Below are positions 36,196-45,036 of a DNA stretch of 64,000 bases, piece after piece (positions within the stretch are counted from its first letter, which is position 1; each line of letters starts with the position of its first letter). The translations under genes were made by a program, and so were the position numbers. The DNA is taken from the NCBI RefSeq assembly GCF_024707105.1, contig NZ_JANQAJ010000013.1, positions 62,001-126,000 of the forward strand, given 5' to 3'. The DNA comes from Devosia ginsengisoli. GTDB taxonomy: Bacteria; Pseudomonadota; Alphaproteobacteria; Rhizobiales; Devosiaceae. The notes under the pieces were generated by a model. It saw only the letters and a list, made by a program, of their open reading frames with translations, made no database searches and had not been told where the DNA came from.

Positions 36196-36210
36196 ACTAG
36201 ACCGTCCAGT
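36196..36210. promoter_or_regulatory. TetR operator-like site 2
   Basis: ACTAGACCGTCCAGT matches the reverse complement of site 1 with one mismatch at the centre. The centres are 31 bp apart, about three helical turns, so two dimers would bind on the same face of DNA. Confidence 0.75.
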
Positions 36211-36233
36211 TCTCATCGACAGGAGACTCCGCA

Positions 36234-37079
36234 ATGCCAGCCTCACGTCCCCACACCCTCGCCGCCCCTGGCGCCACGCTCTACTACGAAACCTGCGGCA
36301 CTGGCCCCCTGCTGCTGATCATCCCCGGCGGCCCGCAGGATGCCGGCGTCTTCGCCGACCTCGCGGCGCATCTCGGTAACCGCTACACGGTCCTCGCCTT
36401 CGACCCCCGCGGCAATTCCCGCACCACGACCGATGCCGAACCCGGCGCCCTCGACGTCGACCTGCTGGCCGACGACGCCGCGGCGCTGATATCGGCCAAT
36501 GGCGGTGGCCCGGCCTTCGTCTTCGGCACCAGCGGCGGCGGCCAGATCGGTCTCAGCCTCGCCGCCCGCCATCCAGATCATGTTGCAACACTGGTGGCCC
36601 ACGAGCCGCCGACCATCATGCTCCTGCCCGATCCCGAGCCCGCCCTGGCCGGTGAACGTGCCCTGCACGAAACCTACAAGCGCGACGGCGTCGAAGCCGC
36701 CATGGGCCAGTTCTTCGCCGAAAACGGCCTCGACGGCGACGATTCCGAAGGCCCGCCGGATTTCGACATGCCGCCCGAGGCCGCCGAAACCTTCGCGCGC
36801 GTCTCCGGCAACTTCGAATACTGGCTGGCCCACGGCATGCTGCCGCTCAGCACCTACCAGCCCCGGCTCGACACGTTGCGCAGCGGCGCTCCCCGCATCA
36901 TCGTCGCCATCGGCGAGCAATCCGCCGGCCAGCCCATCGAGGCCATGAGTCAGGCCCTGGCCGCCGCTCTCAACATTACCCCTACCCCCTTCCCCGGCGA
37001 CCATATGGGTTTCGAAACCGATGCCGCCGGCTTCGCCGATGCCCTCGACCGCGCTTTCAAGGAGACCCGCCATGGCTAA
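36234..37079 (+). CDS. alpha/beta hydrolase, TetR-controlled
   Basis: A 281-residue alpha/beta-hydrolase with oxyanion PGGPQDAG, nucleophile elbow GTSGGG (Ser100) and catalytic His in PGDHMGFE. It is unlike the 33,054 hydrolase in elbow and length. AGGAG (36,230 region) precedes the ATG. Operators and promoter upstream point to induction by a small molecule that releases TetR. It overlaps the next gene by eight bases. Confidence 0.92.
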   Translation: MPASRPHTLAAPGATLYYETCGTGPLLLIIPGGPQDAGVFADLAAHLGNRYTVLAFDPRGNSRTTTDAEPGALDVDLLADDAAALISANGGGPAFVFGTSGGGQIGLSLAARHPDHVATLVAHEPPTIMLLPDPEPALAGERALHETYKRDGVEAAMGQFFAENGLDGDDSEGPPDFDMPPEAAETFARVSGNFEYWLAHGMLPLSTYQPRLDTLRSGAPRIIVAIGEQSAGQPIEAMSQALAAALNITPTPFPGDHMGFETDAAGFADALDRAFKETRHG

Positions 37080-37374
37080 GGACGAAGCCGAAAAATACCT
37101 GATGGAAAATGCCGTCTCGCCCGATCACAAGGTCCGGGTCGACAAGGCTCGCTTCATGGCGATGAAAGAGGCGGTGCTCGCCGTATTGCCCGCCGAGGCC
37201 CCCGGCATGACCCCGGCTGAACTTCGCGAAGCCATCAGGCCGATCCTGTCGCAGGAACATTTCCCCGGCGGCGAAAAGGCCGGCTGGTGGATGAAAGGCG
37301 TGCAGCTCGACCTGGAATTCAAGGGCATCATCGCCCGCGGCAGCACCAAGCCAGTCAAGGTCTACAAGCTCTGA
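37072..37374 (+). CDS. DUF6958-like small protein
   Basis: A 100-residue protein starting eight bases before the hydrolase stop, with AGGAG seven bases upstream of the ATG. It resembles small wHTH-like proteins of the DUF6958 type (VDKARFMAMKEAVLAVLP...GWWMKGVQLDLEFKGIIAR...KPVKVYKL). A role in regulation or as partner of the hydrolase is inference. The family name is from memory and should be checked. Confidence 0.7.
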   Translation: MAKDEAEKYLMENAVSPDHKVRVDKARFMAMKEAVLAVLPAEAPGMTPAELREAIRPILSQEHFPGGEKAGWWMKGVQLDLEFKGIIARGSTKPVKVYKL

Positions 37375-37387
37375 CCCAGGCATTTCA

Positions 37388-37480
37388 GTAGCCCTCACGG
37401 TGAGCCTGTCGAACCACGAGGGCGTGCCTCAATCGTGCCACGACCTCGTCCTTCGACAGGCTCAGGTGAGGTCTACTGAG
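37388..37480. repeat. family B intergenic repeat, two arms
   Basis: The left arm TAGCCCTCACGGTGAGCCTG and the right-hand inverted part (CTTCGACAGGCTCAGGTGAG then GTCTACTGA) face each other. Diverged from the other copies. Confidence 0.75.
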
Positions 37481-37497
37481 AACGCGTCGTCGAAGCC

Positions 37498-38061
37498 TTA
37501 GCGGGCTTCGCTGACCAGCCGGCTCAGCCGCGCCCACAAATCCTCGATGCTGTCGGCGAATTGCACGGCCCGCTCATAACCAGGCAGCCCAGGCGATAGC
37601 ACGTCGGCGGCGTAGCCCCGCATCACCTCATAGGCCCGGTGCCGGTTGAGCATCACCACCGGCGGCGTCCGCCCCTGTGCCCTGGCAGCGGCCCAGCTGC
37701 CGAACAGCGTCGAAGCCGAGGCCAGCGAGCCGGGCAAAGCCACATAAGCATCGGCCAGTTGCGCCACCCGCGTCAGCCGCTCGTCCCGATCCGGCAACAC
37801 TTCCATCGTCACGCCGGCCAGGGCCCTCGGCAGCGCGATGGTCGCGTCGGCCACGATCTGCACCAGCCCGCCCGCCGTCCGCGCCGCCGTGATCAGTGGC
37901 ACGGGAATGACGCCATTTTCCGCCAGGCACACGATATGGGCGCCACGCCGGGCAAAATAGGTGCCAGCCTGGCCCATGATCGACGCCCGCTCGGGGTCGC
38001 CGGGCCCCTTGTCCGAGGCGAAAACGGCAACGACGGGTGCGGCGGTGTCCGTCATGCTCAT
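37498..38061 (-). CDS. SLOG/LOG-like Rossmann protein
   Basis: A 187-residue Rossmann-type protein resembling the LOG/TIGR00725 branch: VVAVFASDKGPGD, VCLAENGVIPVPL, then ADAYVALPGSLASASTLF, which is the position of the family PGGxGT loop but altered. LOG proteins are phosphoribohydrolases or nucleotide binders; the altered loop argues against standard LOG activity. It is coupled to the HerA-like gene by an ATGA overlap (38,058-38,061) and follows it. Confidence 0.65.
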   Translation of the reverse strand: MSMTDTAAPVVAVFASDKGPGDPERASIMGQAGTYFARRGAHIVCLAENGVIPVPLITAARTAGGLVQIVADATIALPRALAGVTMEVLPDRDERLTRVAQLADAYVALPGSLASASTLFGSWAAARAQGRTPPVVMLNRHRAYEVMRGYAADVLSPGLPGYERAVQFADSIEDLWARLSRLVSEAR

Positions 38062-39557
38062 CGGCCGCGCTTCAATCCACCGAGAATACCGCGCACCAGC
38101 GCGTTGCCCAGTCGATTGGCCACGGTGCGCGCCAGCGAATTCATCGCTGCCTCGGTCGGCGTCTGCCGGCTGGAACTACGGCGCGGCTTGTCGTCCTGAT
38201 AGGTCCGCTCGGCCTTGGCCGCAGCGTCGTCCTGCCGCTGGCGCTCCTCGGCCAATTGGCGGTCGCGCGCCTTCTGCGCCAGTTTTTCGAACGCCGATTC
38301 CCGGTCGACTGCCGTGTCATAGAGCCCGGCAACCGGCGAATTGGCGATGATCGACCGCCGCTCCTCGGGCAACAGCGGCCCCACCTGCGCCGAAGGCGGC
38401 CGGATCAGCGTACGCCCCACCATGGAGGGAATGCCCTTGTCTTCCAGCACCGAGACCAGCGCCTCGCCGATGCCGAGCTGGGTAATGACCTCCTCGGTCG
38501 AAAACTCCGGATTAGGCCGGAACGTATCGGCCGCCACCCGTACTGCCTTCTGCTCACGCGGCGTATAGGCGCGCAAGGCGTGCTGCACCCGGTTGGACAA
38601 CTGGGCCAGCACCGTCTCGGGAATATCGATCGGGTTCTGCGTCACGAAATAGACGCCCACGCCCTTGGACCGCACCAGCCGCACCACCTGCTCGACCTTG
38701 TCGATCAGCACCTTGGGCGCATCGTCGAACAGCAGATGCGCCTCGTCGAAAAAGAACACCAGCTTCGGCTTGTCCGGGTCGCCCACCTCAGGCAGTTCTT
38801 CGAACAGCTCGCTCAGCATCCACAGCAGGAATGTCGCGTAAAGCCTTGGCGCGCGCATCAATTCGTCCGCTGCCAGGATCGAGATGAACCCCTTCCCGTC
38901 CCGGTCGGTACGCATCAAATCGGCAATATCCAGCGCCCGCTCGCCGAAGAAATTCTCCGCCCCCTGCTGTTCCAGCACCAGCAGGGCCCGTTGGATCGCC
39001 CCGATCGATGCGGTGGAGACATTGCCGTAGCGCGTGGAGATTTCCTTGGCCCGCTCCTGGATATCCACCAGCAGCGCCCTGAGATCCTTGAGATCGAGCA
39101 GCAGCAGCCCTTCGTCATCGGCCAGCTTGAAGGCGATGTTGAGCACGCCTTCCTGCGTGTCGTTGAGCTCGAGCATCCGGCTCAGCAGCAGTGCGCCCAT
39201 TTCCGAAATGGTGGCGCGGATTGGATGGCCCTGCCGCCCGAACAGATCCCAGAAAATCACCGGGAACACGTCGTCCTTGAAGTCGGTAAAGCCGATATCC
39301 TGGGCCCGCTGGCTCTGCCAGTCCTGCGCCGCACCCATCTTGGCCACACCGCTCAGGTCGCCCTTGATATCGGCGGCAAAGACCGGCACCCCGGCGGCCG
39401 AAAAACCCTCGGCCATCACCTGCAAGGTCACCGTCTTGCCGGTACCGGTCGCCCCGGTCACCAGCCCATGGCGATTGCCATATTTCAGGGCCAGGTATTC
39501 GGGATGCGTGCTGGTCCCGAGAAAGATCTTGTCGTCAACGAGCATCGGCGCCGCCAT
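38058..39557 (-). CDS. HerA-like ATPase (DUF853/YjgR family)
   Basis: A 499-residue P-loop ATPase: Walker A GATGTGKT (35-42), Walker B in LVFFFDEAHLL (about 255), arginine-finger-containing C-terminal helicase core, and a coiled Arg/Glu/Gln-rich C-terminal part. The family is annotated 'helicase HerA-like C-terminal domain'. Widespread in proteobacteria; the cellular role is not well known. The SLOG-like gene overlaps its stop by four bases, which makes co-translation likely. Confidence 0.88.
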   Translation of the reverse strand: MAAPMLVDDKIFLGTSTHPEYLALKYGNRHGLVTGATGTGKTVTLQVMAEGFSAAGVPVFAADIKGDLSGVAKMGAAQDWQSQRAQDIGFTDFKDDVFPVIFWDLFGRQGHPIRATISEMGALLLSRMLELNDTQEGVLNIAFKLADDEGLLLLDLKDLRALLVDIQERAKEISTRYGNVSTASIGAIQRALLVLEQQGAENFFGERALDIADLMRTDRDGKGFISILAADELMRAPRLYATFLLWMLSELFEELPEVGDPDKPKLVFFFDEAHLLFDDAPKVLIDKVEQVVRLVRSKGVGVYFVTQNPIDIPETVLAQLSNRVQHALRAYTPREQKAVRVAADTFRPNPEFSTEEVITQLGIGEALVSVLEDKGIPSMVGRTLIRPPSAQVGPLLPEERRSIIANSPVAGLYDTAVDRESAFEKLAQKARDRQLAEERQRQDDAAAKAERTYQDDKPRRSSSRQTPTEAAMNSLARTVANRLGNALVRGILGGLKRGR

Positions 39558-39847
39558 CCTTTAAGTTGGGTTCTTATAGCCGCCCCGGTTGCGGCGGGAC
39601 AACTCGTAACTCTGTTTTCCATTGTTGATGGCGGGATCGGCACGGCACGGCACAATGCCAGCATGAGAAAAGCCCTGCCCGCCAACCGCCGCCATGTCCT
39701 TGCCGGACTTGCCATTTTGGCCCCTACGCCGGCCGCGCGCGCCCAGTCCCTCCGTTTCAGGAAGCGCCATGGGAAAACTGGGGGTCCCGCTTTCGCGGGA
39801 ATGACACGGTGGGATGGCTGGACAGAAAATTCAGCTTCCCACAGCCC
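39558..39847. other. 290-bp intergenic region with gene remnant
   Basis: Between the HerA-like gene and the asparaginase gene, read on opposite sides. It holds the remnant at 39,663 and a family D palindrome, and no complete gene. Confidence 0.6.
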
Positions 39848-39851
39848 CTAG
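39663..39851 (+). pseudogene. signal-peptide remnant of a secreted-protein gene
   Basis: A 62-codon frame starts like a real exported protein: MRKALPANRRHVLAGLAIL with a twin-arginine-like RRHVLAG and a cleavage region ARAQS. After about 33 residues it runs into the family D palindrome and into the end of the asparaginase gene. No ribosome site is evident. It looks like the 5' end of a lost gene. Confidence 0.4.
39780..39806. repeat. short dispersed palindrome (family D)
   Basis: GTCCCGCTTTCGCGGGAATG, the same palindrome as at 14,431 in the opposite orientation. Confidence 0.7.
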
Positions 39852-40846
39852 ACCACCGCTCGTAGTTCCCCCACTTCCGCTCCGCGCACGCTCCTGATCG
39901 GCTGATGGGCCAGCGTTTCCAACAAGGCCTTTTGCTCTGCATCCGGCTCGGCCAGTTTCAGTAGCATGCCGGCCAGCATGGCCTGTGAAGCCGCGATATT
40001 GCCATCATCGCATTTGAGGGCATAACCCCAGCCCTTGTCGCGAATGGCGCCGCATTGCACGCCTTCGGCCCCCACCTTCTGCATCAGCCTTCCCCTGAAT
40101 GCCGCCATCAGCAGCGTATCGGCATGGCCGGAGCCCGCCACCAGATGCGGATGGCTGGTCGCCGCATCGAACAAGCGCTGCGCCGCCGTGCCGAGTTCGG
40201 CCGACAGGCCCTTGCCCGTCGCCATGCGGGCAAAGCCAAAGGCAAAGGCCCGCAAGGGCGCGGCGAAAGTGGGAATGGAACAACCATCTGTGCCGCATTT
40301 GCCTTCGGTCAAGCTCTCGCCGATCACTGCCTCGACGGCGCCACGCACCGCCTTCTGCACCGCATGCTCGCGGCCGACATAACCGGCTGTCGGCACGCCC
40401 ATGGCCAAAGCCACGCTCAGCATGCCGGAATGCTTTCCCGAGCAGTTATTGTGCAAGGCACTGGGTTCATCACCCGCCGCCCGCAGCGCCTCGCGCGCCG
40501 CGGCATTGGTCGGCATATGCGCGCCGCATTCCAGATCGGCAGCCGAAAGCCCCATGCGCGTCAGCAGGCCGTTGGCCGTGGCCACATGGATATCCTCGCC
40601 ATGATGGCTGGCGCAGGCCAGCGCCAGTTCCTCCTCGGTATGGTGAAACCGCTCGTCGGCATGGCGCGCAAAGATCGGCAGCGCCTGCATGGACTTGATG
40701 GCCGAGCGCGGAAAGACGGGCCGCTCGATATCGCCTTCCGAGGCGATGATGCGGCCATCGGCATCCACCACGGCATAGGCGCCGCGATGACGGTTTTCGA
40801 CCCAGTTGCCGCGAATGGTCTCGGCAAGAACGGGATTGGCAGTCAT
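39848..40846 (-). CDS. asparaginase, Rhizobium etli ReAV type
   Basis: A 332-residue asparaginase of the class defined by R. etli ReAV, unrelated to the classical type I and II enzymes. The catalytic pairs are visible in position: Ser48 and Lys51 (RSAIKSMQAL) and the zinc/active-site set Cys135, Lys138 (NNCSGKH), Asp187 and Cys189 (CGTDGCS). These residue numbers coincide with those reported for ReAV. It hydrolyses asparagine to aspartate and ammonia. The start at 40,846 leaves a 195-base gap to the SH3 gene. Confidence 0.94.
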   Translation of the reverse strand: MTANPVLAETIRGNWVENRHRGAYAVVDADGRIIASEGDIERPVFPRSAIKSMQALPIFARHADERFHHTEEELALACASHHGEDIHVATANGLLTRMGLSAADLECGAHMPTNAAAREALRAAGDEPSALHNNCSGKHSGMLSVALAMGVPTAGYVGREHAVQKAVRGAVEAVIGESLTEGKCGTDGCSIPTFAAPLRAFAFGFARMATGKGLSAELGTAAQRLFDAATSHPHLVAGSGHADTLLMAAFRGRLMQKVGAEGVQCGAIRDKGWGYALKCDDGNIAASQAMLAGMLLKLAEPDAEQKALLETLAHQPIRSVRGAEVGELRAVV

Positions 40847-41041
40847 GGAAAAAACTCCGGTCCAGGCTGGTTCTCACGAACAGCGCAGGACCGGAAAAGT
40901 CAACAGAGCATGGGAAGGAGGCAGGCACGAAACTCGCATCGGCGAGGGTGGAGGCCCGAACAGCTTGCGGTTCACGATCTGCGGCGATGGTTGAGCCGCA
41001 AACCGCCGGGTCTCCGCCGTCGCCGACGCTAACGACCGGGA

Positions 41042-41380
41042 CTAGAGGTCCCAGTCGTAGACGACGGTCAGGTAGCGGGAATTCACCCAGCCGGTGGTGT
41101 CCTGCGCATCGACCAGGCACCAGTCCGAACCGGTCTTGGCCTGGATGCAGCGCTCCACCCAGACATGGCTGCCCGGCGTGAAGGCGCCGACCTGCTGGGA
41201 ATAGGACGCCGGCCACTTGCGGACATTGAGCTGGTCCCAATGGGCCACGCCCGTCACCTTGGCCAGTTGGTCCACCTGGTAGCCGGCGGCCATGGCGGGC
41301 TGCACGGCGAAAGCGCCGGCGGCGACGACAACCAGGCCGCAAAGCGAAGCGACGAGTACTTTTTCCTGTTGCTTGTTCAT
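41042..41380 (-). CDS. secreted SH3-domain protein
   Basis: A 112-residue protein: signal peptide to about residue 31 (cleaved after AMA), then an SH3b-like domain: WDQLNVRKWPASYSQQVGAF and WVNSRYLTVV. Two cysteines (ERCIQAKTGSDWCLVD) likely form a disulfide. SH3b domains bind peptidoglycan or other cell-wall ligands. GGGGGA precedes the ATG. Confidence 0.88.
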   Translation of the reverse strand: MNKQQEKVLVASLCGLVVVAAGAFAVQPAMAAGYQVDQLAKVTGVAHWDQLNVRKWPASYSQQVGAFTPGSHVWVERCIQAKTGSDWCLVDAQDTTGWVNSRYLTVVYDWDL

Positions 41381-41494
41381 TCTGTCCCCCTGGACATCTC
41401 GTTTGTGGGATCACCCTGCCCGACCCGGCTTGAACTGGTCCTGAGACCCATGTTCAGAAACCGTTCATCTGGCGGGCAGGGTTTGCGGCCCGGC

Positions 41495-41920
41495 TCAACG
41501 CATGTCGCGCTGGTGGACATAGAGGTAGATGCTGTCGCCGCCGCCGAAGAACAGCGACACCACATCGTGCTGGTCGTAGCCCCTGGCCGTCAGGGCCGTC
41601 ATCAGCGTGCTGTTGCGGGCAAGAGGCAGCCGCAGCGTGTCGACATTGCCGTCGATGAACAGCCAGGTGTAGTCGTGGCCGCGACCGATCAGCCCGTACT
41701 CGCAAACGGGGACGAGATAGACCGGCTGTCCCTTGATCGATTCGATATCAGCCCGGCTGACACGCGGCATGAAACCCAACTGATCGTCGCATTCGCTGCT
41801 TTCGTGCGTGACGGGATTGTTCGGCCCACCGGGTACGGCGGCGAACTGCGCTGCGCTGGGCAGCGTGGTGGCGGCAGTGGCAAGGCCGGCTAGAACGGCC
41901 AAAGCGGTAAGTTTCAACAT
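41495..41920 (-). CDS. small secreted protein of unknown function
   Basis: A 141-residue protein beginning with a signal peptide (MLKLTALAVLAGLATAATTL, cleaved after AAQ). AGGAG lies six bases before the ATG at 41,920. The mature part has two cysteines (ESSECDDQLGF and VPVCEYGLI) and a hydrophobic beta-rich centre. I cannot assign a family. It lies next to the SH3 gene in the same orientation. Confidence 0.7.
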   Translation of the reverse strand: MLKLTALAVLAGLATAATTLPSAAQFAAVPGGPNNPVTHESSECDDQLGFMPRVSRADIESIKGQPVYLVPVCEYGLIGRGHDYTWLFIDGNVDTLRLPLARNSTLMTALTARGYDQHDVVSLFFGGGDSIYLYVHQRDMR

Positions 41921-42141
41921 TGACGTCTCCTGTGTTTGGGTGGCCGGCTCATGCGGCCTTCTCGATGGGTCATCGAGCGTGGCGCTGTTCTGCGCCTTGG
42001 CTCTTGAACGCTCCCTGAGACGCACGTTCATCGGCGGTTTACCCGCTCCAACTGCGACGGGGGCCGTTGGCAGCGGGGCGGTTCCGGCTTAGGCTGGCGC
42101 CGCTACAACGACAAAATCGCCTGCAAACAGAGGAGGTTCGC

Positions 42142-43011
42142 ATGCCCAAGGTTCTGGTGACGGGTGGGAGCGGCAAGCTGGGACGTGCCGTACTGCGCGA
42201 CCTGGTGGCCCATGGCTACGACGTTCTCAATATCGACCAGCAGGCTTTGCCCGAGCCCATCTGCCCCAGCGTGCGGATCGACCTGACCAATTTCGGCGAG
42301 GTTGCCGCCGCCATCCTCGGCGGCGTTGACGAGCGCAAGGGGCCATTTGATGCCGTAGTACATCTGGCGGCCATTCCGGCACCGGGCCTGGCCGCCAATG
42401 CCCGCACCTTCGCCAACAATGTGCCAACCACCTACAATGTGTTCGAGGCCAGCCGCCTTGCCGGCATCAAGAACATCGTCTTCGCCTCCAGCGAAACCGT
42501 GCTGGGCCTGCCCTTCGACACGCCGCCGCCCTACGCCCCGGTCGACGAGGAATACTATCCGCGTCCTGAATCGGCCTATTCGCTCGGCAAGCTGCTGGAC
42601 GAGACCATGGCCGCCCAGTTCTGCCGCTGGGACCCGGACCTGCGCATTGTCGGCCTGCGCTTTTCCAACGTCATGAACCCGGAAGACTACGCCGCCTTCC
42701 CCAAATTTGACGCCGATCCGCGCAGCCGCAAGTGGAACCTCTGGGCCTATATCGACGCCCGCGACGGCGCCCAGGCCGTCCGCCGCTCGATCCAGGCCGA
42801 TTTCACGGGCTTCGAGGCCTTCATCATCGCCAATGCCGATACGGTCATGAGCCGTTCCAACATGTCGCTCCTGGCCGAGGTCTTCCCCGACGTGCCCTCC
42901 AAGGGCAACCTCACGGCCAACGGCACGCTGCTCTCGATCGAAAAGGCCAAGCGCATGCTGGGCTTTTCGCCGCAATATTCATGGCGCAACGAAATCGCGG
43001 CAAAGGGCTGA
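42142..43011 (+). CDS. NAD(P)-dependent epimerase/dehydratase
   Basis: A 289-residue extended SDR: GGSGKLGRA nucleotide loop (8-16) and the SAYSLGKLL (Y-x-x-x-K) catalytic motif. Excellent GAGGAGG ribosome site. Sugar-nucleotide or sugar-alcohol oxidation is typical, but the substrate is not predictable. It stands alone. Intact and full length. Confidence 0.9.
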   Translation: MPKVLVTGGSGKLGRAVLRDLVAHGYDVLNIDQQALPEPICPSVRIDLTNFGEVAAAILGGVDERKGPFDAVVHLAAIPAPGLAANARTFANNVPTTYNVFEASRLAGIKNIVFASSETVLGLPFDTPPPYAPVDEEYYPRPESAYSLGKLLDETMAAQFCRWDPDLRIVGLRFSNVMNPEDYAAFPKFDADPRSRKWNLWAYIDARDGAQAVRRSIQADFTGFEAFIIANADTVMSRSNMSLLAEVFPDVPSKGNLTANGTLLSIEKAKRMLGFSPQYSWRNEIAAKG

Positions 43012-43094
43012 CGGCGGCAGTCGTCAAAAATTGCATACGAATTGTGCAAGATCATCTCTTGTGCTTTTTCTGAGCACCGGCATAACTGCCGCCG

Positions 43095-43685
43095 ATGCCC
43101 GGCCCCGAACTCTCAATTCTGATCATCGACGAAAACCGCATCCGAGCGTCCATTATCGAGGACGGTCTGCGGGAGGCCGGACATTCGCTTGTCGCGGTGA
43201 TCCATGACGTCAATGAGGTGGCCCGAAGCATCCAGTCCATCCTGCCCGACGTCATCGTCATCGATCTCGAAAACCCCAAACGCGACACGCTCGAGCATTT
43301 CTTCTCGCTGTCCCGTTCGATCCAGCGGCCCATCGCCATGTTCGTGGACCGCTCGGATGGCGCGATGATCGAAAAGGCCGTTGAGGCCGGCGTCTCGGCC
43401 TATGTAGTCGATGGGCTCAGGAAGGAGCGCGTCAAACCGATCCTCGATATGGCCATTTCGCGCTTCAATGCCTTCTCTCGCCTTACCCGCGAGTTGGAAC
43501 AAGCCCGGAGCGAACTCGAAGACCGCAAGCTCATCGAACAGGCCAAGGGCATCCTCATGCGGACGCGCAATCTCAGTGAAGCTGATGCCTACGCCCTGCT
43601 CCGCTCCACGGCCATGAACCAGAACCGACGGATGGTCGACATCGCCCAGAGCCTTGTGACTGCAGCCGCCATGCTCGGCCCATAG
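43095..43685 (+). CDS. nasT: ANTAR response regulator NasT
   Basis: A 196-residue antiterminator: receiver domain 1-115 with Asp in DVIVIDLENPKRD, a linker coiled coil, and a C-terminal ANTAR domain (DRKLIEQAKGILMRTRNLSE, then ADAYALLRSTAM) that binds RNA hairpins in nitrate/nitrite assimilation leaders. NasS downstream holds NasT inactive without nitrate. No assimilatory nitrate reductase gene is present in the window. Confidence 0.92.
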   Translation: MPGPELSILIIDENRIRASIIEDGLREAGHSLVAVIHDVNEVARSIQSILPDVIVIDLENPKRDTLEHFFSLSRSIQRPIAMFVDRSDGAMIEKAVEAGVSAYVVDGLRKERVKPILDMAISRFNAFSRLTRELEQARSELEDRKLIEQAKGILMRTRNLSEADAYALLRSTAMNQNRRMVDIAQSLVTAAAMLGP

Positions 43686-43694
43686 GAAATCGTC

Positions 43695-44909
43695 ATGCCC
43701 GACACACACCTCACCGCCGCATTCCTGCCCCTGCTCGACAGCGTTCTGCTGGTCCTGGCGCAGGAAAAAGGTTTTGCGGCGGAAGAGGGCCTGGATCTGC
43801 ACCTGGTGCGCGAAACCAGTTGGGCCAATATCCGCGACCGCGCCGCCATTGGTCATTTCGATATTGCGCAGATGCTCGCGCCGATGCCGCTTGCAGCCAG
43901 CCTCGGCCTCACACCCATCGCCACGCCGACGATCGCCCCCGTCGTGCTCGGCCTGGGCAATAACGCGATCACTGTCAGCGCCCATCTCTGGAAGGCCATG
44001 GCGGACCAGGGCGCTCCCGGCGACCTTGCCGCCGGCCCGGCCGGGGCTGCCCTCGCCCGCGTCATCGCTGCCTCGCCCCGCAAACTGCGCTTCGGCGTCG
44101 TGCATCAGACCTCGTCGCACAATTACGAATTGCGCTACTGGCTCGCCGCCAGCGGCATCATGCCCGACCGTGATATCGAGATCGTGGTCCTGCCGCCGCC
44201 GCTCCTGCCCGACGCATTAGGTACCGGCGGCATTGACGGCTATTGCGTCGGCGAACCCTGGAACAGCATCGGCGTCGCCACCAGGGGTGCCCATATCGCC
44301 ACCGTCAAGGCGTCGATCTGGCAATCCAGCCCCGACAAGGTCATCGGCATGCGCACGGCATGGGCGGAAAAACACCCCGATCTCGTCTCGTCCGTGATCC
44401 GCGCCATCTACCGCGCCGGCATCTGGTGCTCCGACCCCACCAATCACGCCGAAGCGGCGCGCATCATGGCCGCACCGACCTATCTCGACGCCAGCAGCGA
44501 AATCGTCAGCCGTGCGCTGACCGGCCGGTTCGACATTGGCGGCGGCAGCATCCGCCTGGTTCCGGACCATTTCGTCCCCCATGCCGGTGCCGCCAACTTT
44601 CCCTGGAAGAGCCACGCCCTATGGTACTATTCGCAGATGGTGCGCTGGGGCCAGGTCGTTGCCAGCCCGGCCAATGCTGCCATCGCCGCAGCCTGCTTCC
44701 GCCCCGATCTCTATCGAATCGCCCTTGCACCCATCGGGGCGGCAACACCCGTCGCGGATTACAAGACCGACGGCGCTCACCCCGCCCCGCGAACAATTCC
44801 CAGCCATGACGGCGCGCTTACAATGGGTCCGGACCTGTTCTTCGACGGGCGGGTCTATGATCCCGACGCCCTTGATACCTATATTGCCAGCCAGCGCCAC
44901 GCCGTCTGA
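43695..44909 (+). CDS. nasS: nitrate sensor NasS (NrtA/CmpA-like)
   Basis: A 404-residue cytoplasmic relative of nitrate/bicarbonate ABC-transporter binding proteins: no signal peptide, substrate-binding pattern including FGVVHQTSSHNYELRYWL and IDGYCVGEPWNS. NasS senses nitrate and releases NasT. It begins nine bases after the nasT stop, with AGGAAA upstream. The gene pair stands without its usual nas operon here. Confidence 0.93.
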   Translation: MPDTHLTAAFLPLLDSVLLVLAQEKGFAAEEGLDLHLVRETSWANIRDRAAIGHFDIAQMLAPMPLAASLGLTPIATPTIAPVVLGLGNNAITVSAHLWKAMADQGAPGDLAAGPAGAALARVIAASPRKLRFGVVHQTSSHNYELRYWLAASGIMPDRDIEIVVLPPPLLPDALGTGGIDGYCVGEPWNSIGVATRGAHIATVKASIWQSSPDKVIGMRTAWAEKHPDLVSSVIRAIYRAGIWCSDPTNHAEAARIMAAPTYLDASSEIVSRALTGRFDIGGGSIRLVPDHFVPHAGAANFPWKSHALWYYSQMVRWGQVVASPANAAIAAACFRPDLYRIALAPIGAATPVADYKTDGAHPAPRTIPSHDGALTMGPDLFFDGRVYDPDALDTYIASQRHAV

Positions 44910-45036
44910 TCCGACCCGGCGCTGCCCGCGAGGATGGAACCACTTGCCGGCGTTCGGCCTTGCGTTGAATGGTCCGCCTGTGTCAACTGCGCGACACAAC
45001 GAGGCCGGTCAGGATTCACAAGGTTAGCGCCCAAGT

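Noticed and set aside
38037..39851. 604-codon plus-strand open frame opposite the HerA-like gene
   Set aside because: Antisense shadow; only its last 62 codons (39,663-39,851) have a signal-peptide look and are listed separately.
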